From Typha latifolia (Eukaryota > Streptophyta > Magnoliopsida > Poales > Typhaceae): 64,000 bases of DNA. The stretch covers positions 6,561,501-6,625,500 of the forward strand of contig CM034102.1 in the NCBI GenBank assembly GCA_019914945.1, given 5' to 3'. Below are positions 23,646 to 33,951 of the stretch, piece after piece. The notes below the pieces were generated by a model. The model saw only the letters and a program-made list of their open reading frames with translations. It did not search any database and was not told the DNA's origin. Position 1 is the stretch's first letter. The number at the start of each line of letters is the position of its first letter. The position numbers and the translations under genes were made by a program.

Positions 23646-24113
23646 ATGGGGAAGTGAACACCTCTCATTCGATGGGTAAAAGGTTGTGACAGCCAAAAAA
23701 GGAAGAGTGTGATCGTCGAGAAGGCTAGCATATCTCCTGGTGCTATCAAGATGATATGATTCGGACTTCACCGATATTGTCGATATCGTCTCGAGCATGG
23801 ATACACTTTAGGGATGTCTTTGTTTATTATTTTAGTATTTAATTTTTAAAAAAATAAATTTTTTGTATGTCGCGTTCGAACGCGGGTGGAGTGCGTTCGA
23901 ACGCGCTTATGAACGTCTGCATTAGGTTTGCACATCTAGAGAGTGTGAATTGTGCGTTCAAACGCGCCTGCGAACATCTTCATTGCGTTCGCAAATCCAG
24001 AGAAGTGAGAAATATGTGCATTCAAACGCGATCGGGCGCGTTCGAACGCGGTTGACAAAAATATACTGTTTAGGGTTATTTTTGAATTGTTTGTGATAGG
24101 ATCTGATACCAAT

Positions 24114-24976
24114 TGATAGGTTCTTGCACCAAATTGATAAGATCTGGAACCAAAAAATTGGCTACGGAATAATTCTTTAAGATCTGAATTTCTTGCAGCA
24201 ATCAGTCTGCGCAACCGTGGGAAAATATTTTTCAGATATTCTACATTAGTCAGAAAATTACGAAACTAATTGGATTGGATCTGTAACTTCCTGATCTACA
24301 ACTTTTATATCTATGTCCTTCACAGATTCAAACTGTAACAGGGACGAAAATATGAAATAACATGGGTGATGATGGTGGTGACGGGTGAAGTGGATGTTAG
24401 GGTTATGTTTGGGTATGGAGATGAGGGTGGATTGTGGAAGTGATTAAGGGAAGTAGACGAGGGGAACGAAATGGTCGAGATCCCAAAGAAGAGGGGCGAC
24501 TCGATAGACGAGGGAGATTAGAAGCGAGGAGAAACTTTGCCAACGGTAGATGTGTAAGGATGGTGAAGAGGGAGGAGGGAGAAGTCTAGAGAGAAGATAG
24601 GAGGCAAGAAATCAATAATCCAATTCCATAATAAAGTTGTCTGCCTTCCACATAATTTATAAAGGCTAGCCAACAAGTCCTAAAACAATATGAAACCCTA
24701 TTTCTAGAATATTCTCATTGATCGCGTTCGAACGCACTCAAAAAGCCCCTTCTCTGGATTTTGCGAACGCGAAACAGGGGTTCGAACTCGCTTGATTGCG
24801 TACAAATGCACAATGTGCGTTCTCCGTATTTGCGAACCTAATGCAGGCGTTCACAAGACATTCACAAGGGCGTTCAGACACAACTCCACCTGCGTTCGAA
24901 CGCGACATACAAGAATTTTATTTTAATAAAAATAAACATCTACTACAATAAGTAAAGATCCTAAGTAAGTGTATCA
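24114..24976 (-). repeat. 3' LTR of element C
   Basis: Plus-strand ends TGATAGGTTCTTGCACC and GTGTATCA; the first 420 bp or so align with the truncated 5' LTR at 27709-28127 (ATGAGGGTGGATTGTGGAA, GAAGAGGGGTGACTCGATAG and others). U3 (24720-24905) carries GCGTTCGAACGC repeats. Confidence 0.8.
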
Positions 24977-25003
24977 GCCCACCATGCTTCCCTCACCATG
25001 CCC

Positions 25004-27679
25004 TCAAGGTAAAAAGTCAGGGAAACGCTCCAAGATATCAGTCTCCAACTCCCATGTCGCCTCAGCAGATGGCTTGCCAAGCCGCTCAACTAGAATCTCC
25101 ATCTCCGATCTGGTACCATGTCGTCGTCGGCATTTAGCAAGTACTCGAACTGGCTCTATGATCTCTATCTCCTCCAATGACTCCGGAAAAATTGATCCAA
25201 CAATCTCATAATCTCTAATGTGCTTTCTCAACAATGAAACATGAAAGAAAGAGTGCACTCTTGACCCCTATGGTAGCTCCAAACGATATGCAACCGGACT
25301 AATATGCTCCAACACTCAAATGGAGAGCTATAATAGGCGGTGTTATAAGACCACTCCGCCCATGGTAAGAACTCCAACCATCGTCTCGACATCTCTCTAA
25401 CAAAGCACCTCAAATACTGCTCGATGCCTCGATTAACCACCTTGGTTTGGCCGTCCATCTATGGATGGTAGGCCGAACTAAAGTTTAATTGAGTCCCATA
25501 TAATCTAAAAAACTCAATCCAAAAGTCGCTCATAAATACACGATCACAATCCGAGATAATCGTGTGTGGCATACCATGTAACCGAGCAACATCTCTAACA
25601 AAAATTTTAGCCACCAACTTGGCTGAAAACGGATGTGATAATGCCGAAAAGTGCGCATACTTGCTCAATATGTCAACCACCACAAAGATAACAGAATAAC
25701 CATGCACCAGTAGAAGACCCTCTATGACGTACATAGAAATATCCTCTCAAACACGGTCCGGTATAGGTAAAGGCTATAGTAATTCGGTCGGTTTCAAGGT
25801 GGTTGCTTTAGCTCTTTGACAGACTTCGCAAGCACGGACAAAACTCCTTACATCCTGTCTTAATCCTGGCCACGTGCAACTTTGAGATATCCTCCTATAA
25901 GTCCTCAAGACACTCTCATGACCAGCCTCTAGAGTTGGATGAAAGTGCTCCAATAATTTCTGTCGCAATCCGTCATTTGCAGGCACTTGAATGCATCCGC
26001 AGTCCAGCAGCAAACCGCCTCGATTTTCCAACTCGGGATGGCGTTCTTGCATTAGTACAACTCCTATGCCAACACCCGACGCATCACATTCCACAATGAA
26101 CTCTTTGGTGAAGTCCGGTAGCACTAAAACGGGTGTTGTCGTCATTACAATGCTTTCTAACGAGTTCGTCTACCCGTAACGTCCTCGGCGCGAATGTACC
26201 CGAATATGCATGCATCGATATTTCAGCTTGGATATCTTCCTCAACGCCCTCCTCAATGGTCTCCTCATGAGTCTCCTCTAGACACCCTCTATCATCATCA
26301 ATCTTATCATCCTCCTCAGGACCATCAATAAGCATCACACTCCCGATCGATTTAGAACACCGATGACTAGGGGGTGAAGCGCTCATCACATCGAAAGCAA
26401 AGACCCTTCACTCTTCGCTCCTCCACCTAGGTAGATATGAGAGTTTGAACTGGGGGTCTAGTGCCTCCTCTAATGTCGGAAGAAGGTCTCAAAGGTGGTC
26501 ATGGTTTAGTAGTCGCAGCCGCTGTTTTTGAAATCGCAAAATTTTCAACCGGCGTTCTAGGTGCAAACTGCCCATCTCGGTAGCCCCAATTGGTTTTCGC
26601 TGCCATCTTTAGAGCCCTATGTTTTTGTTCCATCCTTACGGCCTTCTCAAAGGCCTCCTCAAGAGTAGTAGGACATAGAGCACGAACATCTGCTTGTATC
26701 TCCTCTCGCAACCCTGAATAAATGTACTTATCAATTTCCGTTCGAGCCACGGTGGCTCACAATGACTACTAACTCTTTCAAACTCAGCTTGGTACTCCAA
26801 TACGGTAGCCCTTTGAACCATCTTGCTTAATATGACAGCAAAATCTTCATATGTCGCTGTCCTAAATCGGTGTGTAATCCTTCTACAAAAATCAGCTCAT
26901 CCGATAAATCCACCACTACGAATTATCGATCTATATCAATGCAATCTCGTTCCTTAGAGGTGAAAGCTTGCCATATGGACTTTTGCATCTTCTGCTGTAC
27001 CATGACAATCAAAATATTGTTCAACTTGAAATACCCAATCTGTTGGATCACCGCCTTAAAATTTTGGAAAGTCCAAACGTGCGGTTCTTCCCCGAATAGC
27101 GTTGTCAGGTTCGCGAAAGATCATTGGTTCAGGTCTAAACCTTTGTGCATGTTGATCACCTTCTCTAAATCCTCGAGCATGTCCATCACCATCTCCATAG
27201 GAATCAACCTCATCCTCAAAGTGTCAATCCTCCTCATTGACGAAGCGCACTGGTGCCGCACGCCTCTCGGGTTCCACCACCGCCAGTCTTGGGTTTTGTA
27301 ATGGAGGTGGGGGATGATGTGAAGGCATAATTAGGAGGGGATCATTGACACTCATATGATGCACCTGGACCTGTGGGGTTTCGATTCTATGAGGTCCTAC
27401 CGCTGGTCCTTCTTGAAACTCTATTCGTCGTCGAGGAGATGAAAAACCCAATCGATTCACGATATATTCTTTGAATTCATTGTGATCCTTTTGCATGTTG
27501 TCAACTCTATGCAACAATGCTTGGAACATGCCCCCTAAGTTCATCCATATTCGAACCCATAGACGTTGGTTGACTCGGTCCTACCATGGTCGCTCTAAAG
27601 GAATTGGTCTCACGGTTATGATCATCGTGCATTGATCCCTTGTCGGTGTGCTCTCCATAGATCTCTTTGTTGATGCCAT
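25004..27679 (-). pseudogene. gag-pol of element C, lacking most of protease and all of reverse transcriptase
   Basis: gag starts at 27679 (MASTKRSMES) and is followed by frames at 27544-27224 and 26821-26499 (retrotransposon gag domain: EFERVSSHCEPPW, FIQGCERRYK). At 26389-26084 the protein enters the protease region ([22 protein letters not shown]) and then jumps, without the DTG motif or any reverse transcriptase, to the RNase H start ([19 protein letters not shown]). After GIGVVLMQE it jumps again to the integrase zinc finger ([29 protein letters not shown]), the core (VVVDILSKYAHF, TIISDCDRVFMSDFW) and a chromodomain-like tail (EILVERLGKPSAEATWE). In the core, DGQTKVVNRG has K where Ty3 integrases have the catalytic E, next to a stop. 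Non-functional. Confidence 0.85.
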
Positions 27680-27708
27680 CTTCCTTGTTTCAACCATTAA
27701 TGGAGGTC

Positions 27709-28127
27709 TGAGGTTCTTGCACCAAATTGATAAGATCTGGAACCAAAAGATCAGCAACGGAACAATTCCTTAATATCTGAATTTATTGAAGGAAATAATC
27801 CGCGCAATCGTGGGTTGGATCTATAACTTCTTGATCTACAACTTTTGTATTTATGCCCTTCACAGATTCAAACTTTAGTATGGAAGAAAATATAGAATAA
27901 CGTGGGTGATGGTGGTGGTGACGGGTGAAGTAGATGTTAGGGTTATGGATGGGTATGGAGATGAGGGTGGATTGTGGAACTGATTAAGGGAAGTAGACAT
28001 GGGGAACGAAGTGGTCAACATCCCAAAGAAGAGGGGTGACTCGATAGACGAAGGAGATTAAAAGTGAGGAGAAACCTTGCCAATGGTAGATGTGGAAGGA
28101 TGGTGAAAAAGGAGGAGGGAGAAGTCT
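27709..28127 (-). repeat. Truncated 5' LTR of element C
   Basis: Plus-strand TGAGGTTCTTGCACC to GAGAAGTCT aligns with 24114-24600. It stops abruptly where the host LTR resumes (CGACCAGCGAATCACCC, compare GACCGGCCAAGCACCC in the 3' LTR of A). U3 with the palindrome array is therefore missing from this copy. No primer-binding site is seen next to its inner end. Confidence 0.8.
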
Positions 28128-28564
28128 CGACCAGCGAATCACCCTAGTTCCTTAGGGGTGACCCACTTCTCCCCTTCTTCCAATCTATCCAACACTAGCC
28201 CTAACCTTTCGATCACTCATAACCCTATCACCATCACCTATTCACTGGTGCCACCCCATTAACGCCAATCCACCACCATCCACCATCATCTAGGATCTCG
28301 TGCCTCCATCCACGGATCCTAAGAGAGACCCTCTAATGTTTGTCCACTAATCGGACTATAACTTGAGATCCCTACATCTAATTCGCCTGAAACTTGATTT
28401 GTTGGAAAGTTATTTTTTAGGGCTACAACATATCAAAATCTCACATCGATCAAATAGCGAAATATTTTGGGATCTATTTTTAAATTTACGCGTTAGATCC
28501 TATCCAGATCCTGCAAATTAGAATAGATCGAGCCTTGGCCTAAAAAGGGGAGATCGTATCAAGC

Positions 28565-28580
28565 TAGTATCAGAGTCACC
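28565..28580 (+). other. Primer-binding site of element A
   Basis: TAGTATCAGAGTCACC, 3 bp after the LTR end, close to the TGGTATCAGAGC-type site complementary to the 3' end of plant initiator tRNA-Met. Confidence 0.7.
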
Positions 28581-28620
28581 GTTCCTCGAACACGCACTTC
28601 CTATAACGACAACCAGAGCT

Positions 28621-31600
28621 ATGGCTGCACGGCAAGACGAGAAAGAAGAGATTCTCCCAATAGAGGAGGTGGAAACAGTCGCGGGGACTTCCTCCCGCAG
28701 AACCGCCTGGCCAAATCGGAATACAAAAGAGCCTAGTGTTCAAGCCGTGTTGGGGTCTCTTTTTGAACAAATAGCCATCAACAACCAGATGATGATGGAG
28801 ATGATGCGAGAATTACGGGCGATAAGGGAAGCTATGGCGAGCGGGAATGCATCATTGACCCCACGACACGAGTCCATTCCCATGAACCTGCCACCAGTAG
28901 TTCAGAATTTGCAACCACAATAGCTGCTGCTGCCACCACCCTATGGCAGAGACAAGTAAGGATGGTTCCACTAGGCCCAGTTGCAGGTGAACCCATCTGA
29001 CGAGCGAACTACTATGGAGATCACCTTGGAGATCTAAATCCGTGGGCGGGGCAATACGTACAGGAACCATGTCGAGTTAATCAAAATTGAAGGAGGGATC
29101 ATCAACCATTCATAGTACATCCTCCTCCGATTAGACAATGACTTGGACATGACCCGGATCGAGACAACAACATCAGTGGGCAAATCGTGCGTCTCAAATT
29201 CTCCAAGTTCAAAGGTGGTGATCCGATCAATTGATTGTATAGGGCGGAGCAATTCTTCGCATACTAGGGTACGGCGGAAGAATACAAGGTGACGTTTGCG
29301 AGCTTCTACCTTGAAGATGCGGCGCTTCATTGGTTTCGAGCAGCCAATGCCAATGAGGCTATCAAAACTGGGACTGACTTTTGCACCGATTTCACGCGGC
29401 GATTTGGAGCGTCGGGGTATGAAGACTTCGATGCTCTCCTCTCAAAGACGGTGCAAAAGACCACAGTTGGGGCATACCAAGAAGAGTTTGAGAGGATAAG
29501 TAGCCGATGCCAACCCCATGGACAGATCAGCAACTTCACAGCACCTTCATCTCCAGGCTACGGGGAGACATACAAGCCGACGTTAGGGCTTTAAGGCCTT
29601 TGAAGATGCGGTGCTTATGGAAGACAAACATCAAGCCATGAAGTTACATCTAAAACAGAACTGATCGAGCCAAGGAAGCCGCAATCAAGCTCAACCAACT
29701 ATAGCGGTAGGAAATATTACCGAAGTACCAAGAACTGCTGCTACAATGCCTCATCGAGCACCCCTAAAGCCATCCCAAGATGTGTAGTACGCACCTATAG
29801 GTGCTCGATGTTTCAGAGCCAAAGGCCTGTGCGTTCGTTGTGATGAGAAGTTTATACCCGGGCATCGCTGTGCTAAACCGATGGGATCGGTGATGCTAAT
29901 CGACGGATTGGAGGAGGTTGATGATGAGATTACAGATAAAGATGAAGGTGTGGCTGGACATCAAGGAGAAGTAGCTGAGGAGCAACTCGTGGAGGACATG
30001 ATAGCCGAAATCTCTCTCTACGCCTATTCAGGGATAACCATGCCAAAGACTTTGCGGGTGAACGGTGTAGTCAAGAAAACCACAATGAGAATCTTGATCG
30101 ATACCGGGTCCACCCACAACTTCATTGACAAGAGACTTCTTAGGAACCCAAAGGCTTATGCTTTTGTTGTGATGAACCTTAGGAACCCAGCTATCAAGTG
30201 GAGGAACGAAGAGCCTAAGGCCTATGCTTTTGTTGTGATGAGAAGTTTATACCCGGGCATCGCTGCGCTAAACCGATGGGATCGGTGATGCTAATCGACG
30301 GATTGGAGGAGGCTGATGATGAGATTGCAGATAAAGATGAAGGTGTGGTTGGACATCAAGCAGAAGTAGCTGAGGAGCAACTCGTGGGGGACATGATAGC
30401 CGAAATCTCCCTCTACGCCTATTTAGGGACAACCACGCCAAAAACTTTGCGGGTGAACGGTGTAGTCAAGAAAACCACAATGAGAATCTTGATCGATACC
30501 GGGTCCACCCACAACTTCATTGACAAGAGATTCCTTAGAAACCCATTGCGAGATCTGACGATTGGAGATGGCACCACATTGCGAGCAGATTTTTTGTGGA
30601 GGTGTGGAATTGAAGGTGCAAGGCCAAACTTTCACATTGGATTTTTATATGTTGGCCTTATGAGGTGCCGACATTGTCTTGGGGACCCAATGGCTTCAAA
30701 GCTTGGGGCCCGCAACATTTGATTTTTCAAATCTCACACTGACATTTTGGAGGAATGTTCGAAGGGTGCTGCTGGATGGAAATCAACCGCGGCAAGGGCC
30801 GACGTTGCAACCATTTTTGGGCCTTCTTTTTGTAGGGGACTGAGCTCTACTATTGCAAATGGTTGTTGCTGAACCAGAATATCCACCACCAAGGGAAATA
30901 GCCGCTAACATGCAAGAGCTGCTGCAGGAATTCAAGGATCTCTTCGAGGAACCTCGAGGACTGCCACCGACCCATCGGCACGACCATCGCATCCAGATCA
31001 ATCCAGGGGTTGAACCAGCAAATGTCCGGACCTATCGGTACCCGCATGTCCAGAAGGAAGAGATCAGCAAATTGGTGGTGGAAATGCTCAAGCAAGGGAT
31101 TATTCAACCGAGTAGAAGTGCCTACTCATCGTCGGTGCTGCTGGTGCGAAAGAAAGACAGGAGTTGACGATTTTGTGTCAACTAACGAGCCTTGAATGCG
31201 ATCACCATCAAGGACCAATATCCAATACCAGTGATCGAGGAGTTGCTGGATGAACTCACAGGGTCGGCTTACTTCAGTAAACTTGACTTAAGAGCGGGGT
31301 ACTATCAAATCCGCGTTGACCCGGAAGATGTGCACAAAATGGCGTTCCGAACTCACGATGGTCACTATGAGTTCCGAGTCATATCGTTTGGGCTCACCAA
31401 TGCACCGGCCACCTTCCAAGGGCTGATGAATGACTTTTTCCGCCCGCTCTTGCGTCGGTATGTGCTCGTCTTCTTTAACGATATTCTAGTGTATAGCAAG
31501 AATTGGAGCGAGCACTTGCGGCATGTGCGTGAGGTGTTGAATATCTTGTAACAAAACCAGTTAAAAGTCAAGATGAGCAAGTGCCTTTGGGGAGAGCCAC

Positions 31601-32400
31601 GAGTGAAGTACTTGGAATATATAATCTCAGCGAGAGGAGTGGAAGCTGATCCAAGCAAGATCAAGAATATGGTGGACTGGCGAATTCCCACTAATCAGCA
31701 AGAATTAAGGGGATTCCTTGGGTTGACTAGATACTACTGGCGATTCGTTGCCAACTATGGCAATATTGCTACCCTGCTGACCTCCTTACTCAAAAAAGGA
31801 GGGTTTTAATGGAAGGGCAAGGCGACGGAGGCCTTCAAAGCATTGAAGACAGCCATATCTATCGCACAGGTTCTAGCACTATCGGATTTCAGCAAGTCCT
31901 TTGTGGTGGAATGCGACGCTTCGAGTGAGGGAGGGCATTGGAGCAGTTTTGATGCAAGAGGACAAACCCATGGTATATATGAGCAAGGCATTTGTCAAAT
32001 CAGTCACGATAGCTATCCACCTACGAGTGCGAAATGCTAGCAATTCTACACACCGTCACCAAATGGCGACCCTACTTGATTGGCCAACGGTTTACTATCC
32101 ACACAGACCAGCATAGCTTACCCTACTTTATGGGGCAACATGTGCATTCCCCAGCATAGCAACGGTGGGTCACGAAACTCCTCGGGTATGACTACGAACT
32201 AGTCTACAAAAAGGGGATCGAGAACCGAGCGGCCGATACCCTTTCGTGCCAACCAGACACAAGTGAGCTCACCTCTTTTTCAGCACCAACCTTTCCTCTA
32301 TTTTCAGATATGTGGGAACCAATGTAGAGGATCAAATCATGGAGGAGCTTGAGTTAGAGTTCAAAGATCACTTCCCTAATTTCAAACCTTGAGGACAAGG
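28621..32400 (+). pseudogene. gag-pol of element A, lacking integrase
   Basis: gag starts at 28621 (MAARQDEKEEILPIEE) and contains the gag core at 29289-29594 (FASFYLEDAALHWFRA, RFGASGYEDFDALL, EFERISSRCQP). A zinc knuckle CVRCDEKFIPGHRC at about 29829 leads to an aspartic protease (ILIDTGSTHNFID), present twice because of a tandem duplication. Reverse transcriptase: [68 protein letters not shown]; the catalytic box is FFNDILVYS with N for the first D of the usual DD. RNase H follows (FVVECDASSEG, HTDQHSLPYF, ENRAADTLS), after which the frame goes straight to the polyprotein end near 32400. No integrase zinc finger or core is present. Several stops and frameshifts. Clade within Ty3-type elements is not certain; the related element C has a chromodomain-like tail. 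Confidence 0.88.
29822..30550 (+). repeat. Tandem duplication inside element A (395-bp offset)
   Basis: The segment from the second half of the zinc knuckle to just past the protease motif occurs twice with an offset of 395 bp (for example TTTATACCCGGGCATCGCTG at 29851 and 30246). About 60 bp of short patchwork repeats (CTTATGCTTTTGTTGTGATG) lie between. Because 395 is not a multiple of three, the second copy is in another frame. Confidence 0.85.
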
Positions 32401-32419
32401 TTGCGGAAGCGTGGTGGAT

Positions 32420-33294
32420 TGATATGATTCGGACTTCACCGATGTCGTCTCGAGCATGTATACACTTTAGGGATGTCTTTATTTCTTATTTTAGTATTTA
32501 GTTCTTAAAAAAATAAATTTTCTGTATGTTGCGTTCAAACACAGGTGGAGTGCGTTTGAACGCACTTGTGAACGCGTACATCAGGTTCGCACATTTAGAG
32601 AGTGCGGATTGTGCATTCGAACGTGTCTGCGAACGCCTGCATCACGTTTGCAAATCCAGAAAAGTGAGAAATATGTGCGTTCGAATGCGATCGGCAAAAA
32701 TATACTATTTAGGGTTATTTTTGAATTGTTTGGTTAGCCTCTAAAAGTGTGGATGGCAACTACGGAGTCATTATTGATGAATTGAGTTTTTTCCTTGTCT
32801 CCTTCGTCTCCTTCACTCCCGTTCTCTTGATCCCCGGTGGCGTCGCTTCTAACCTCCCTTGACCGGCCAAGCACCCTAGTCCCTTAGGGGTGGGCCTACT
32901 CCTCCCCCTTCTTCCAATCTATCCAATACTAGCCCTAACTCTTCCATTACCCATAACCCTACCACCACCACTTATTCACCGGTGCCACCCCATTAACGTC
33001 GGTCCACCACCATCCACCATCATCTAGAATCTCGTTCCTCCATCCACGGATCCTAAGATAGACCCTCTGACGTTCGTCCACTTATCGGATGATATCTTGA
33101 GATCCCTATATCCGATTCACCTAAAACTTAATTTGTTGGAAAGCTTTTTTCTGGGGCTACAACGTATCAAAATCTCACATCAATCTGATGGTAGCATTTT
33201 TAGGGATATATTTGCAAAGTTTTATCTTAGATCTTGTCCAAATCTACAAATTGGAATAGATCGAACCTTAGCCTAGAAAGGGGAGATCATATCA
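32420..33294 (+). repeat. 3' LTR of element A
   Basis: TGATATGATTCGG to GATCATATCA, 875 bp. Intact reference for the interrupted 5' LTR. In its U3 array (32528-32690) many of the TTCGAACGCG words of the 5' LTR read TTCAAACACA, TTTGAACGCA or similar, as expected from decay of methylated CpG. Confidence 0.88.
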
Positions 33295-33299
33295 CAAGA

Positions 33300-33921
33300 A
33301 TGATACCAAAAATCACAATGGAATGAAGAAAAGAGATAAGAAGGACACGATACGCTAGCAACCCATGCAACGGAAAGAAGAAGGGACTAGGTTTGATGGG
33401 AAGATATTGGACGAGATGGTGGGTCCAAATGACATAAGGACAATGATGCCCAGGATAATGGAGGATACGTTGCAGAACCTACCCCAGCAGGTTTTACAAC
33501 TGTCATCATAAAAGTCGCATCGGTGGGTGGAATTAATGTTCACGTTGGAGATGAACGAGAATGCCCTATCAAGTTTGCCTTTGTCAAAACTATGAAAAAC
33601 CCTAAACTTAGGGTTTTTGTTCTAGAAGAAGTTTGTCCGATTGAAGTGATATCAGTAGGGCATGCCTTGGCTAGCTCCAAACCACCTTCCAAAGGACAGG
33701 AGTATCCTCTGAAAAGTCACACGAACAAAGTGATCCATCTCAAGAAGGTTATAAGATTGGAGGCCGGTGAAGTCAGTTTGTATGACACAAACCCGGTCAA
33801 ATCAATAGAGCAAGCTCCCGTGGTCTTTAAAAGTGATAGTGCACATTGCCCGGTGGGCATGGAGGTTGATGGGTTCCTTGAGAACTGCCCACCAGCCCTC
33901 AAAAGGGGAAGAAATGAATAG
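33300..33921 (+). pseudogene. LINE sequence between the LTR element and ORF2
   Basis: LINE sequence resumes after the CAAGA duplication. The frame 33523-33921 (starting MGGINVHVGDERECPIK) has no domain I can name. By position it is the C-terminal part of ORF1, after the zinc knuckle, ending 30 bp before ORF2. It is low in conservation in this family, so homology is hard to see. Confidence 0.5.
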
Positions 33922-33951
33922 GTACCCCCACCACGTCAAGTTTAAGCTATC

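Larger units (their letters stand above)
24094..28127 (-). mobile_element. Ty3-type LTR retrotransposon C, nested in the 5' LTR of A
   Basis: Minus-strand element: truncated 5' LTR (28127-27709), gag (from 27679), a short protease start, RNase H start, integrase and a chromodomain-like C-terminus (to 25004), then 3' LTR (24976-24114). Its U3 shares the TTCGAACGC array with element A, so the two are related. Right end is truncated together with 128 bp of host LTR; hence no target duplication survives. The 20 bp outside its 3' LTR (24094-24113) look like a primer-binding site. Confidence 0.8.
23752..28561 (+). repeat. 5' LTR of element A, interrupted by element C
   Basis: Pieces 23752-24093 and 28128-28561 align with the 3' LTR 32420-33294. 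The 3' LTR has 128 bp (32733-32860) between the two matching parts that are missing here, so a deletion accompanied or followed the insertion of element C at the right junction. U3 contains an array of GCGTTCGAACGCG palindromes (23868-24053). Confidence 0.85.
23752..33294 (+). mobile_element. Ty3-type LTR retrotransposon A
   Basis: Flanked by exact CAAGA (23747-23751 and 33295-33299); begins TGATATGATTCGG and ends GATCATATCA, with both LTRs sharing these ends. 5' LTR 23752-28561 (itself interrupted by element C), primer-binding site about 28565, gag-pol 28621 to about 32400, 3' LTR 32420-33294. It inserted into the LINE between ORF1 and ORF2. pol has protease, reverse transcriptase and RNase H but no integrase. 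LTRs differ at many positions, so the insertion is not recent. Confidence 0.92.

Noticed and set aside
23138..23798. Minus-strand frames of 68-104 codons
   Set aside because: They are shadows of LINE ORF1 on the other strand.
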